Counted from the first letter of the stretch, positions 11,757 through 23,926 are shown. The stretch: 64,000 nucleotides of DNA from Saururus chinensis (GCA_035235625.1 CP141142.1:17618995-17682994); one strand, 5' to 3'. The notes: generated by a model from the letters alone, not told the origin. Numbers and translations: made by a program.

Positions 11757-14035
11757 CCATTACCATGGAAGTTATCGACTAGCTGCTACTGCATAGCTTC
11801 ACCATATTTATTCCTTGATGGCCCTCTGAGCTTTGCCAAAAAATCACTTCTTTATAGCGATCATGTGAGTATAACCTTGGGGACCTCGCTTCACGGTCGG
11901 AACTCGCTTTTGATGTGTCAAATTTTGTAAATGTGGAGTCTAAAATTAAACCTCCAATGCATTTTTGCTTCTCACTAGTCGGACTTCGGAAATCACTGGT
12001 CAAAAATCAGAACTTGCACTCAACGGTTGGTCATTTTCGGTAGATACAGCATTCTACCCAATTTATACTATATAAAACCCTAAACCTAACTTAGGGGTAT
12101 TTTGGTCTAATTTTTTTATATACCGTGCAAGTCAAGATTATGTGACATTTAATCTTCAAAACCAAGGAATTTAAAATTTAGGCCTCCTTGGCCAAGTAAC
12201 ATGGAAAAAACTATGAAATAACCGACGGAGCTTCATGGAATGCATTTCAAAATAAAAAATGACTAATCTTGGTTAATGGGCTTCCAACGATTAACTTTTT
12301 CAACCCTGATTTATAGTTTGTAAATAATATCTCTCGCTAAGGAGCTTCTTTATTAAAACATATTTTTTCTGTTCTAAATTAATAGCTTTATTTTTTAAAA
12401 TAACTTAATTTAAATTAATTTTAAAGAACTAAATAAAAATATTAATATACGCTAAAAATAGTAGATAGTATCATGGACATACCAAATAGAATATGGGCCT
12501 TATCAGCCATTAAATAATCTTATCCGATTTGAAAATTAGGAGCCATCGTTGGCTTGTTGCTGGGGAGTTGGGATAAGCGGATAAGGATTCCAAAGTTGGT
12601 AGGCCCGGGGTTGATATCTCTCTCGGATTTTGTTGAAGATGACAGAAGAGGAGATGCCTTTCTCATGCAAAAAGGCAATGGCGTGTCCTCACTCCTCCCT
12701 TATATACGTACATCAGGGCTGCACCCCACTTGCCTCGGTCAAGCGAAAAAACAATCTCAAAAATTACTTTTCCAAAGACGAAATTATCCTCACTTGCAAG
12801 GTCTATTTTTTTGGGCTAAGATTAGACATGGAAATATTAAAATTATGGTTGATGATGTGGAAAAAGTTGAGATGCGCCACTCGAACTCAGCCATGGGATC
12901 TGAGTTTGCCCCTACTACCTATTGCCACAGGATGCGGATCCTGTGGGAAATAGCGCATATTAACAATTCCCATTTGATATATACGTATTTGCCATGAAAC
13001 TAATGGTGTGGGAATGCTGAAGTAATATTTGGACGTGAGAATCTTTACATTAAAATAGCACTACTAATTCACGAGCCGAACACTTTTTTACACACTATGC
13101 CGTGAGGATTCAAACCGGGATGGCATAGAAATTTAACCAACACAACACATGATAGATGGAGCCGAAACTTTGTTAAATTTCACATGCCCCATTGTCACAT
13201 GGTCATTGGGCTTGCGGAAATACAAGGCTCATTCTAATTATAAGTGAATGCATATCATTCTTATGTTGCTTATAATGCCTCTTTATAAGGTCGAAGGTAT
13301 TAGTATTAGAAACTTTGTTGAAAAAACTTTCTTTATTAAAGGCATATGGATTAAGTAAAATGTAGTAAAAAATCCACGTGATTACTATTGTTCATATTTA
13401 TTTACAAATATATCTTTGGAAAAAATTAAATTAATTAATGTGAAAGATGTAATTCTTATCATATTCATTTAAGATGACAAAATTCTTCCCTTGCGTAGAT
13501 GATCGTATATAAACCTTTGAAAGGTGGGCCTCAAAAAACAATATGGGTCCCACGGAGGAGGGACCAATTGGGTTGGATACGGCTACATCAAATTAAGGAG
13601 CCCACCAGATTTGTCCTCATTAGATCTTGTGTTCCCCCTCCATCTGGCCATGTAAACGTAGACAAAATTCAGCCGTTGCATAAATCTTATAAAGGTTGAA
13701 AACTTTTAAGAACGGCGTGACCGCAAACGCCCAGAATGCTCGCCCAATTGTATGCCATGAAGAAGACATAGGGTCTGCACGTCCGTACGGGGTGGGATAA
13801 TGCTAGATTGAAGGAGCCCACATGTTCATATCGGACGGTAATCGGTGGGCCCTCTCTTTTGAAGTCATTCCTTAGCCATTTGCTTCCACCTCCGTGGACT
13901 GGTGACATTTCATAGAGAAATCACAGAGTGCACATGCACATAAATTTCGATAAAGTATATGTTTAAGATATAGACAATTCTTTAAGAAATTATACAACTG
14001 CATTATAAGAACAGTGCTAACTTGGACAATTTGCC
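11757..14035. other. Unassigned intergenic sequence
   Basis: About 2.3 kb without a recognisable gene or transposon. It contains a 147-codon plus-strand open frame (12554-12997) overlapped by a 107-codon frame, with no familiar motif. GATAAG motifs at 12571-12586 recall light-responsive plant promoters, but short motifs like these occur by chance. The part around 13500-13900 is richer in GC and holds only short frames. Confidence 0.4.
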
Positions 14036-14044
14036 TATAAAAGA

Positions 14045-14215
14045 GAAATTATTTAAATAATATTAAAAAAATATTTACCTAAATAATGCACTTTGAAAAA
14101 TATTTTTTAAAGTGATATTTTTTTTTCACGTTGACACTAGCCAAATGTTGGTCCTTGCATGACTTTTTTTTAAAAAATTATTGGCAATTTTGTCATTTGG
14201 AAGGACGAAATTATT
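14045..14215 (+). repeat. Left terminal inverted repeat of the MULE
   Basis: It shares ordered blocks with the right end: ATTATTTAAATAATATTAAAA, ATATTTAC, AAAATATTTTT, a T-rich run before CACGT, and TTGGAAGGACGAAAT at the inner side. TIRs of 100-250 bp are typical of MULEs. Confidence 0.8.
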
Positions 14216-14630
14216 TTTTAGTTAATTTTGTCCTTCCAAAGGATGAAATCCCACCCAACTGTTAATCCATCCTAACCGTTAATTTGATGTCGTCCTTCCA
14301 AAGGATGAAATCCTACCACTTCTCTCAATCCCCCCAAGTCACTCACGGCCAGGTGCTTTTAAGTGGATTTCGTCTTTTAGAAAGATAAAATATATTTAAG
14401 CTGATTTCGTCCTTCCAAAGGATGAAATCCCACCAAAGCGCTAATTTAATTTCGTCATTTGAAAGGAGGAAATCAACTTAAATTGATTTCATCCTTCCAA
14501 ACGACAAAATCCTACCACTTCACTTCCTCCCCCCAAGTTACTCATGATCAGGTGCTTTTAAGGAGATTTCATCCTTTAGAAGGACGAGTTCAATTTAAGC
14601 TGATTTCGTCCTTCTAAACGACGAAATCCC
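14186..14630. repeat. Left subterminal array of palindromic GATTTCGTCCTTN motifs
   Basis: Nine copies of a roughly 27-bp imperfect palindrome (consensus GATTTCGTCCTT-CCAAAGGA-GAAATC) begin near 14186, 14224, 14286, 14366, 14403, 14448, 14485, 14565 and 14602. A larger direct duplication of about 125 bp is superimposed (around 14305-14430 and 14505-14630), marked by CCCCCCAAGT and AGGTGCTTTTAAG. Arrays of short repeats near transposon ends often bind transposase; that role is inferred here. Confidence 0.8.
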
Positions 14631-15617
14631 CTCTCTATTTACCCCGACGTTCCTCTTCCCATTTGTTTGTTGCATTTGAAATTTTATCCACTTGCACCGT
14701 GCTCCACCCAAATCCGCCACCAATCAAAGGGAAACTGCCATCCGACCATCCTCACACATGATTCCTCCACGAAATCTACCAAACATGAGTTAACACTTGG
14801 TGGTGGTTTAGCTAGTGGTAAACTTCAAATCAGGGGTGGGGACATCCGGCTGAGCTCAAACATCTCACCTTCGCATTTGGTGGTGGTTGTTCAGTGTCGC
14901 CAGCATTTTATTTGGGTGATTAGGTAAAGCTCTTGTCACCATTTTTTTCTTTGCTCTTTTGGATGAACAATGTGGCTCACTAGTAGTCGTATTGAGTTCT
15001 AGATTGTGGGTTTTCCTTCCTTTTATATGTGAGGTGGTGCATGAGTTCAATATTTTTTAAGACTACTATTTTCTGAGTGATTGTGTGTGGTTCTTGTCCT
15101 TGAATTTGGTTGAATTTTATCTTTAGATCAAATTTGTCTCGATTTGTTGGTGCAAAGTTAAATGCAACTGTTGTATTTGCTTATTCTGAGAGATGGTAAA
15201 TGAAGTCTTATTGAAAAGTTTTGGTTGTTTTTTTATTAATGTTAGATTGTGAGAGTCACAAATGAGCTAATGCTTATATGATGTTTGATGAACTGCCCTA
15301 TAAATGGATGATAATAAGTGGGAGCGACTCATTTGTGGGTAATGATTTATAGTATAAATATAATGGCTAAAATATTTAATATATTATTCAATTTACCCGG
15401 CTTAATTTCTAATTAATGTGATGATTTTTTTTTCAATTATGATGCTGGCTTTTATCTTAAAAAGCTGATTTTGATAGCATGCAATTGATTTATTTACTAC
15501 TAGTTTTTATATTAAGCTCAATTAATCTCATGTTTCGTTAAGTAAAATAGTTATTTTGAAGTAATTGATTAATATATTATTTATGTAATTTATTGTTTAT
15601 GAATTAAGTGAATAGAG

Positions 15618-18416
15618 ATGGGAGAAGTAATAGTTAGTTTTATGCTTCACTATGAAGGACGTACAAATGGATTATTAATTAAGAAACTGTCTACTTCTGA
15701 TGAATTTGAGATTGCAAGTAACTAGAAGAGTTGGGTGGGATCAAAGGAGATGGAAAATTACTATCAAATGCAATATTCCGACGTTTGGATCAAGATCGGG
15801 ACTAATATGTATAAATGATGATGCATCATTGAGTTTTATATTTCACCATTCGTCTCACATAATTTGTTTTGAGCTATTTCTCGAAAAAGAGGCCCGAGTG
15901 CCTAGTGATAGGCGCAGTAGTTCACACAGGAGCTCTGAAAGAAATGTGAACAGTGGAAAGCATATGCAAATGCCAGTGGATGATGAAGAAGAAGGAAATT
16001 TATCAATGACAGTAGCTTCAAATGAACGTCATAGGTTGTCTACACCTGTTAACGATGGAAGTGGACCTAATTGGAGGTAAAGTTTATTAAGATGTGAATC
16101 ATGTTTGAATCTTATAATTGTCGAAAATTAGGATGTTAAATTATGAATTTTTTGTGTAATGGTGAAGGTACACATCGCATGCACATGAGCCATTTAGCCT
16201 TCAAATGTCTCAAGGTAGTGCATGGTGTAGAACTCAAAGCTCGATGGTCATTTATTACCCCTACACAGGTGTTGGACATACCGATATTGGACCATCCAAT
16301 CCAAGGTGAAATACATATTCATAAATAAATATAACTTTTTTAGGTTTTAAAGAAGGGTTTAAGTCAATGGAATTGAATACATATGCGGTGTTCATTTGTA
16401 GGGGCACTTATGTCAATGATTAAGATGTTGATGTAAATGTGGCCAATGAAGGTGAAGATAATATTGGTGAAGCAAGTGAAGAAGAATATGACATGAATGA
16501 AGAAGGTGTCAGCAGTGAAGAAAGCTCTCAACAAATGGTTGACGGAGAGGGAGATGATGCAGTAGATAATGCAATTGCCTCAAATGACATGAACGTGAAT
16601 GATGAAGACCCGACATACTATGACGAGGATGAGCCACTTTATGGACATATCAGAGATGAGGAGATAGATGCTGCAATTAATTATGTCTGGATATGGACCA
16701 ACAAAATGAAGAAGAGTTATATGTTGGACACATCTTTGAGAATAAAGAGGCATTTGTCACAGCCTTGAGGGAGTTTTCAATCAAGAATCATGTCCAATAC
16801 AAGGTTCTACGCACAAATATGTAAGAGTATATAGTGAAGTACATTGATAGTACTTGCCCTTGGAGAGTTCATGGATCAATGATGAAGGGTGTAGGGTAAT
16901 TTAAATTGAAGACATATGGAGGTGACCACACATGTCGAAATGCCCAGCTTAGCAATGATCATAGGCAGTATAGTGCATCATTTGTTTTGAAGGTCATAAT
17001 GCCCGCCATACATGCCGAATCAACTCTCACACTAGGTGATATTATTCAAATAATGAAGTAGAGGTTCCATGTTGATATTTTTATAAGAAAGCATGGGTGG
17101 CAAGGAATATGGCCATAAAGGCCATTTATCGGGATTGGGCTGAATCATACAAATTGTGGCCAATGTACCTTAGGGCAGTGCAAGGAGTGAATCCCTACAC
17201 CGACTACAACTTGGTGTATGATGAAGTAACTGGTGAAGATGGTGGCCTATATAGGAGATTTAAGTCAATGCTTTGGGCATTTGGGCTATCTATAGTGGGG
17301 TTTTGCCACTCACTTGTATGGCTGGTATCTCGAAGCTCTTATGGTTGCAACGGCTACAGACGGAAATAATGGGTTATTTGCTCTAGCATTCAGGATAGTA
17401 TCAAAGGAAGATTATGAAAATTGGAAATGGTTCTTAAGTCAAGTGAGGGATAATGTACTTATGGGTATGACAGATGTCATAGTTATTTTAGATCAACATA
17501 AGGGGCTTCCGAAGGCCGTGCCATAGATTCCTCCTGAGCCATATTTCTACCATCATTACTGCATCCATCACATAAAGGAAAATTTTAAGAAAGAATTTAA
17601 AAATGATACACTGACAGACTTGATTTGGGCAACAGTCTGTGCATTGACAATAGAACAGTTTGATGCTAAAATGGACTTGATTGGTCAGGAGTGTCCCAGG
17701 GCAAAACAACTCCTCTTAGGAGAAGGATTGTATCCTGCACAATGGTCTCTTGCTCATGATGGTTTTATAAGATTTTGTATGACGACTACAAACATGGTTA
17801 AAAATTTAAATAGCATCTTAAAGGGGGCACGAGGATTACCCATGCAGGCTTTAGTGTGAGCTACTTTTTATCGGGTAGTAAAATTCTTCATGAAACAATC
17901 TTCTGCTTCAGATGCCATGGCCACCTAGTATACTCCCAAAGTGGAAGGATTAATTAGAAAACAAACAAGAAGAATTGGGGAGTATATAATTAACAGGATC
18001 AACTACAACAAGTACGAAGTGATGTCAATGCGTGGGCGGACGGTTGTGGTGAATGCGGCTCTTCATATTTGTACATGCAATCTCCCTCGAGTCTACTTGT
18101 ATCCTTGTTCACACCTTATTGCCATGTGGGGAAAGCGGTGGGAGCCTATATAGACAGGACTTTATTACGCACAATTCTATACTCCGCACAATTCTATTCT
18201 CCTCGTGGTCAGGAGTTTTGGGAGAAAAATATACCTTATGTGTTATTCCCTCCAAGAGCAATAAGACAACCCAGTCGCCCACGATTTGTTCACTTTAGGA
18301 ATACAATGACCCATGTGACCATGGAGAGAGATGGTAGAGCAGGGTATAAATGTGGGAGGTGCAAACAAACTGGGCATAATAGTAAATCCTGTAGAAACCC
18401 TCCTATTGATTGGTAA
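15618..18416 (+). pseudogene. MuDR-type MULE transposase, decayed
   Basis: The likely start is ATG 15618 (MGEVIVSFMLHYEGR), typical of MULE N-termini. An acidic Asp/Glu-rich segment follows (16439-16640), then the DNA-binding region (about 16760-17080) and the MULE core (17097-17859; AIYRDWAESYKLWP, NNGLFALAF, VIVILDQHKG, WSLAHDGF). A SWIM finger CxC-x9-CxH lies at 18070-18114 and a CCHC knuckle (CGRCKQTGHNSKSC) near 18348-18390, with a stop at 18416. In-frame stops and frameshifts occur throughout. The stretch that normally carries the first catalytic Asp (S/V-I-D-G-T-H-L-Y-G) is shortened: only THLYG follows GF at about 17300. The protein would cut and move the element; this copy cannot. 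Confidence 0.85.
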
Positions 18417-18496
18417 ACATATAATTGTCTTTTTATTTATTTTCTTTTTTAGATATGACTATATGTTCCTAATGATCTTAATTTTCTGCTGATCAT

Positions 18497-20634
18497 ATGG
18501 AGTCTTTTTATGGGCCAGACCCTATTGATGAGATGGTACTCATCGAGCAAGAGTCTCATAGGTAGACTTCTATTTGGCGAACTCTGTATTCTAATTGTTC
18601 ATGAAATTTATTTAATTTTTTAGACTATATATTACACTGGGTTATAATATTTAAATTTATTATAGGACCCCGGGTGCCTGGAGTGCACCGAACATTTTTG
18701 ATATCTCCGACAGTGGCCCGCAGATGAGCGTATTCTATCATATATCAAGTGATTAGGATTTGGAGATTTCATTCAAATACAATATGCTCGTCTTGATAGG
18801 CCTTTATTGACAACTCTTGTAGAGAGATATAGGAGGGAGTCACTGACATTTCACCTACCTTATGGGGAGACGTCCATCACTCTCATAGATGTGGCAATTC
18901 TTTTAGGACTTCGCATCGAGGGAGAGGATATGACAGGCACGACAAGAGGAGGTCATTTGGATTTATTAATTAGACTCCTTGGCAGAGCTCGTCCTACTAT
19001 AGTGATGCATGGTAGGCAAGTGAGCCTTAGATGGCTCTTAGGTGAGTTTCATGGGCTCCCAACAGATGCCACAAAGATAGTGATCGAGCAGCATGCATGG
19101 GCATATTTATTACATTTACTTGGGTCTACGATATTTGCGGATAACATGAATATCCATGTACATGTTGTGTACCTCTCCCTCCTTGCAGACTTCAACATGG
19201 CGGGCACTTATGCATGGGGTAGTGCCACTCTTGCATTTTTATACCGAGAGTTAGGGAAAGCATATCAGGTCATGACCTCGGGGATTACAGGCTGTTTGAC
19301 CCTTTTTCATGTAAATGAATTCGTTGAAGTTAATATTTTTTACACACATAATTACTTCCTATTTTTAAATATTTTTTATCATATTTTGTGACACAGCTAT
19401 GGTCGTGAGAGCATTTACACTTCGACCGACCAAGTATTGAGGTGAGTCACGTAGTCGAGGGTACTCCATTAAGTGTGAGGTAGGGTATTTTTATTTTTAA
19501 CACTTAATTTTTTTACCATGGTTTTATTTGGATATGTTGGACTCATGTTTTAAATTTGACTCCTTGGGTTGAATATTCGGAGGAGAAAAACCGAAAATCC
19601 ACAAGGATTCCTCCATTTGTATAGAGGAGAGTTAGACCACTAGTGACCTTATCAGTAATTTTATTTCATTATCAAATTTTTTACAATGATTATAAGATAC
19701 GTAAGGTAATTAAAACTTAATTATCTTTATAAAATGTGTAGGTTATTTGGCAGCTGTACTCGTCAGAGGTTTTGGATGAGTTGCCTCCTCTTTGCACTAA
19801 GGGTCAAGATGTGCAGCTCTTGCGAACGCCACTCATCATTTTTTAGATTGTTGAGATGTACATGCTGGATTATGTGATGCTCTAGTTTAACTTGGAGCAA
19901 GAGGTCCCACCTCGTAGTGTAGAGTTTGTCCATCACATCACTCGACAAGGCCACCATATTACTGACTAAGCTCCACATCATACAACATATACCGCTCAAT
20001 GGGATGATAGGAGAGCCACTATTATCTGAGGGGAGATGGCTACAACAAAGCAAGATGTTCATAGCCTGTATATGCAATGGTATTTACCCATTACCCGGCG
20101 ATATAGTTTACCGCATGATGATATAGAGGAGATGATATATCAACCTATGGGTGTGTCTGATGCAGCTTTCGTAAGTATATTGTAATTAATTTTCTAATAA
20201 ATTTTTATTTCATATTTATTATTTATCTAACTTTTATTTTAATTTTTATATAGCTTGGATTAGCGCGATGTACACTAGCAAATTTGACTGACGCCATTAA
20301 CACTTATACTTCAAGTGAGATTTTATTAGCATCATGTCAGTCGATGATCATGCAACATCAGGATGTCCTTTGTAGCTTCCCACTCCTTGAGTCGGTGATT
20401 ACAAACGTTGATGAACATTATCATACCGATGAGGCAGCTCATACACAGTCGAGGCACAATCTATTCATTGATATTCCATCTTCATCTACAACACCTAGCT
20501 CTCCTCCACATTCATGGTTTCCAGTTACTCCACATGTAGTTTACCCCAAGCCAAATCCGATACTATATTATAGACAACAACGGCCAGCCCGTGTTGAGCC
20601 ATTTGTTACTTATGCGGAGCAGGAGCCGGAGTAG
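18497..20634 (+). pseudogene. Plant mobile domain (PMD, MAIN-like) gene, decayed
   Basis: The likely first exon is ATG 18497 to about 18561 (MESFYGPDPIDEM), followed by a GT donor and an AG acceptor at about 18664. The main exon contains the family signature: LVERYRRESLTFHLPYGE, then TLIDVAILLGLRIEGE, and later GSATLAFLYRELGKA. These match the PMD of MAIN/MAIL1-type proteins and transposon relatives. Next comes LWS-stop-EHLHF, where the usual W-S-W-E has TGA (19406-19408). Further exons run at about 19740-20180 and 20284-20634, ending in a Pro-rich tail. Host PMD proteins maintain genome stability and silencing; transposon copies have unknown roles. It starts 80 bp after the transposase stop, on the same strand. 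Confidence 0.8.
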
Positions 20635-20982
20635 ACGGACCATGAGGAGCAGAAGAAGCAGGCGGACCATGAGCAAGAGGAGCTAGTACATCACCATTGG
20701 GGTCAAAGCCGAGGTTGAGGAACGAGGTCAAGGATGTAGGAGTAGAAGAGATTGAGTGACTTAGAATTGTGAAATGTTTGTTTTGAACTAAACATTTTAT
20801 GAACATATGTAATGTTAGATTTTTATGTTTTATGAACATTTATATCTGATGCTTATTTGTATGTTGTGTGGATGATATTTGATGTGGATAAATTTGATGT
20901 TATGCATATGATATTTGATATTTGATGATATGTGGATAAATTTGATGTTGTTATTTGATGTTATGTAGATAAATTTTGCATT

Positions 20983-21246
20983 AGATTTCTTCCTTTGAAA
21001 GGACAATATCTTACCTTTCATTTTGAAGTTGAACTACTTCAAGGTAGAAAGAAGTCACTAGATTTTTTCTAAAGGACGAAACCTCATTTTATTGTTTAAA
21101 AGGACGAAATTAGACTATGCGATTTTGTCCTTTAGAAAGATGAAATCACCTTCCAAAGGACAAAATCACTTGAAATTAGCATTTTGTCATTTGGAAGGAC
21201 GAAATCAACTTAAAGATGACTTTATCCTTCCAAAGGACAAAATCGA
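20983..21246. repeat. Right subterminal array of GATTTCGTCCTT palindromes
   Basis: At least five copies or half copies of the same palindrome as on the left (around 20983, 21060, 21119, 21145, 21177 and 21218). The copies next to the TIR (TTTGTCATTTGGAAGGACGAAATC) match the first left copy best. Confidence 0.75.
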
Positions 21247-21389
21247 TTAAAATTTTAAAAAAAATCACACATGCGCTAGCACTTGGTTAGCACCTACGTG
21301 GACAAAAAGAACACCACTTTGAAAAATATTTTCCAAAATACATTATTTCAGTAAATATTTTTTTAATATTATTTAAATAATTTTTTCCC
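21195..21389 (-). repeat. Right terminal inverted repeat of the MULE
   Basis: Its reverse complement aligns with 14045-14215. Conserved blocks are GGGAAAAAATTATTTAAATA, ATATTTTTCAAAGTG, a T-run followed by CCACGT, and TTTGTCCTTTGGAAGGA. Divergence between the two TIRs is considerable, which suggests an old insertion. Confidence 0.8.
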
Positions 21390-21610
21390 TATAAATGTCA
21401 ATATTGATGATAATTTATTCAATATTCTTAGAGTATCACGTGAGATTTACTCTCACTTTATAAAAGTTACTTATCCTAAAAATTGACCTCATACTAGTCC
21501 ATATTAGCGCAAGTAAAACTCCTTAAAATTTTAAGTGAGGTAAGTGGGTACATAGGGGGTAAGTCATTTTTTTGGTGAGTCATTTTTTTGGTGAAAGATA
21601 GGATACTTAC

Positions 21611-21791
21611 CGGAACAATGGTGAGCAGTGTTGTCCTTGAAGGGCATTAATGTCCCAAGATAAGCTGCTCCCAAGCCTCAAGGCTGAGCATCTTCCATAA
21701 GTGGCTGTGAACATTATTGCTTCTATTATAGGTTCTCCTTTCTCAGCGCCGAATTGATTGAGTGTGCGGTTGCGTGAAGGCCAGCCAACAA
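21611..21791 (-). CDS. Candidate exon of an unidentified gene
   Basis: Minus-strand 181-bp stretch with one fully open frame (including VGWPSRNRTLNQFGAEKGEP). It is preceded by a pyrimidine-rich tract and CAG and followed directly by a consensus donor GTAAGTA (21604-21610). It does not resemble any transposon protein here. It lies between the MULE and the copia element, in the only stretch that looks like non-repetitive DNA. I do not recognise the protein. A chance open frame of this length is quite possible. Confidence 0.3.
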
Positions 21792-21882
21792 CTGGAGCAT
21801 GACCGTTTCAATAAAGAAAGAAAGAAAGAGAACAACATAGTGGAGCTCTAACAACATATGTTTATAAGATTAGATAAGGCAC

Positions 21883-22025
21883 ACTTCCCTCTGTCCCTTA
21901 TCTAATAGTTTGAAAATCATTGATACTTCCTATTGTAACTGTCTAGATTAGAAAATAAAAGTGAATTAAAATCAGTATATTTCAGTTTTTTAATCTAGAC
22001 ATTTTTTACAGGACAAAGAGCGAAT
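21883..22025. mobile_element. Stowaway-like MITE remnant
   Basis: The left edge CTTCCCTCTGTCCCTTATC and right edge ACAGGACAAAGAGCGAA form a diverged inverted pair like the CTCCCTCCGTCCC termini of plant Stowaway (Tc1/mariner) MITEs. An inner inverted pair CTGTCTAGATTAGAAAA / TTTTTTAATCTAGAC adds support. The TA target duplication is no longer clear. Confidence 0.45.
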
Positions 22026-22440
22026 TTAAGAAGGGCAATTCCCTAACATTTTTATTCCATCCATTAACAGTTTTACTCCATCTACTAATTACTACAGAGA
22101 GGATAATATAAAATATTTGTTTTTAATATGAGACAATTTTTTAAAATTACTATTAAAATTGGACGGGGGTGAATTAAATAAACTGCATTATGATTAAGAA
22201 GTAGAAAATCCATATTGTGTCTAGGCACGAGTTGCCATATTTGGTAAAACTAGTAGCAGGTTGAATGGGTCCACCCTGTCAACTAAAAGGAGGCCAAGGA
22301 ATCTAATTGAGGGTTGGAATCTGGATTTGATTGAACACCTAACCAATTAGGTCCTTTGGATTAGGTAGGACTTCAAGGGATCGAATTCCCCTAACCCCAC
22401 TTTCCTATTTCAGTATAGTATTCTTTCTGTAAGCCAGTAC

Positions 22441-22699
22441 TTATGGTTCTATATAGCTGACAAAAATTAAAGAGAGAAAGAAAGAGGCCATTCCCAATTT
22501 TCCACATGAAGTTTTGGGTGCATCCTCTGCAAATGGAGGATGTGGACCTGAAGAAAGTGCTTTTGGTTCAATCAATGGAAATGCACGGCTAATCTGTTCA
22601 AACATCCCTCCATTGCCAAGCAATATTATAAGGTTGGATAACGTTTCTTTAATAGCTGAATGGAATTTTGAGCTGTCCTTTGGTTCTTTGGTCAGGAAT
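22441..22699 (-). CDS. Candidate exon(s) of an unidentified gene
   Basis: Minus-strand frame opening after an AG (acceptor-like GCTTAG at 22700-22705) and running more than 80 codons. It contains FLTKEPKDSSKFHSAIKETL and LLGNGGMFEQISRAFPLIEP. A weak donor (CAG|GT) at 22548 could end the exon; otherwise the frame reaches 22441. Together with 21611-21791 it could be part of a host gene on the minus strand whose upstream intron took the copia insertion at 22927. The product is not recognised. Confidence 0.35.
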
Positions 22700-22926
22700 C
22701 TAAGCCATGCATAATAATTACAATTTAGCTAGATAAGTGACTCAGTTCCTCGTCTTAAGCTATCATTTTGTATTTGATAATGGCCTAACCCTGACAATGG
22801 TGTTAATCATCTCCCTTAATATAATGTTTCGCCCAGCCATTATTATTTCTTATTTGTGGCGGCTCCTTGCTTATATAATATGCAACTCTTGCTTTCATTT
22901 TATAAGTAAAGGAACTTCTTGAATTC

Positions 22927-23913
22927 TATTGGACCATGGTATGGGCTGAGGCCTATTTGGTCCACTTTCTTCACGGTTCAGGTAAGCCGGTATGGGCTAT
23001 GGGGTCTAAGGATAGTGGGGGCGATAGCGCCAACCCTATATGAACCATTATGACATATATTTTATTGGGACCCACTTTCATCACACACGCGCACTAGTCA
23101 TGTAACTAGGGTTCATGTATTCACTTTTGGGGACCGACTCATAAATTAGTGTCGTTGGTTAAACCCGTAGTTAATGAGGGATTGACCCTATCGCGAGCTT
23201 GGTCGTGTGCAGAGGGTCCAGACATCCACTGGCTCAAAGAATCAGGCCCTCTAGTTTAATCTGGTAAAATTCAAACTAGAGGCCCATATAATAAGGCCCA
23301 TGTAGGGTGAAGATAGGAAATTAACTTAAAAGAAACCTAATGAGAGAGGGGAGTAGAGTCTATCACGTCCCCCCTATTTTGTCTCCCCCATTACGTCCCC
23401 CTCTCTTTACTTTCTCTTTATCCTCTCTCCCTCACTGCGTGTTGCCCTAAAACTAGAGAAGAAAAAGAGAGAGCGCTGGTCTTCCTTCTCCCTCGTGGTT
23501 ATTTTCTCTTGGCAGACGTCTATAGAATTGTAGCACCACCAAGAAGCATCAAAGCAAGGGCCAGGGCACTCCATCAAAGGAATTTTACAATCCAAAGCAC
23601 GGATTTTGAGGGTTCTACACATAGTTAAAAATATTCCCCTTTCTATCTTGATTGAATCAGTGTTTAATTGTTAAATCGGGCATTGGAGTAAAGGATTAAA
23701 GCGTCTAGGGGTTGATCAGCCCCAAAGGTGAGTTTGTATAAATTTTTTATTCTATTCTAATTGATTAATTGCCTCATGCATGTGATTATTACTTATGAAT
23801 GCCTTTGTTCATATGATTGTGTAGAGAAATTGTTTTAAAGATTCAATTTTTATTAAAGGCGCCATCCTTAGGCTCATCGCAGCCACTTGCTTCTATTGGT
23901 ACGCCACTCATTA
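22927..23913 (+). repeat. 5' LTR of the copia element
   Basis: Starts TATTGGACCATGGTATGG (TG changed to TA) and ends CCACTCATTA (CA changed to TA); the 3' LTR still has TGTTGG and ATCA. The 987 bp align with the 3' LTR throughout. Confidence 0.9.
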
Positions 23914-23914
23914 G

Positions 23915-23926
23915 TGGTATCGGAGC
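23915..23926 (+). promoter_or_regulatory. Primer-binding site, initiator tRNA-Met type
   Basis: TGGTATCGGAGC lies one base after the 5' LTR. The standard plant copia site is TGGTATCAGAGC, complementary to the 3' end of initiator tRNA-Met; one base differs. Confidence 0.9.

Larger units (their letters stand above)
14045..21389 (+). mobile_element. Mutator-like element (MULE) with transposase and PMD gene
   Basis: A 7.3-kb element bounded by long diverged terminal inverted repeats: 14045 to about 14215 matches the reverse complement of about 21195-21389, with outer ends GAAATTATTTAAATAATATT against GGGAAAAAATTATTTAAATA. Candidate 9-bp target duplications are TATAAAAGA (14036-14044) and TATAAATGT (21390-21398), 7/9 identical. 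It carries palindromic subterminal arrays, a MuDR-type transposase pseudogene and a downstream plant mobile domain pseudogene, all on the plus strand. Both genes contain stops and frameshifts, so it is non-autonomous. The exact outer base is uncertain by a few nucleotides. Confidence 0.85.

Noticed and set aside
12554..12997. 147-codon open frame as a host gene
   Set aside because: No recognisable motif, a second frame overlaps it, and no convincing splice or start context; kept only as unassigned sequence.
21611..21791. VVGWP string suggesting an AUX/IAA domain II
   Set aside because: The degron should continue with P-V/I-R-S and be followed by the PB1-type domains; the rest of the peptide does not fit.
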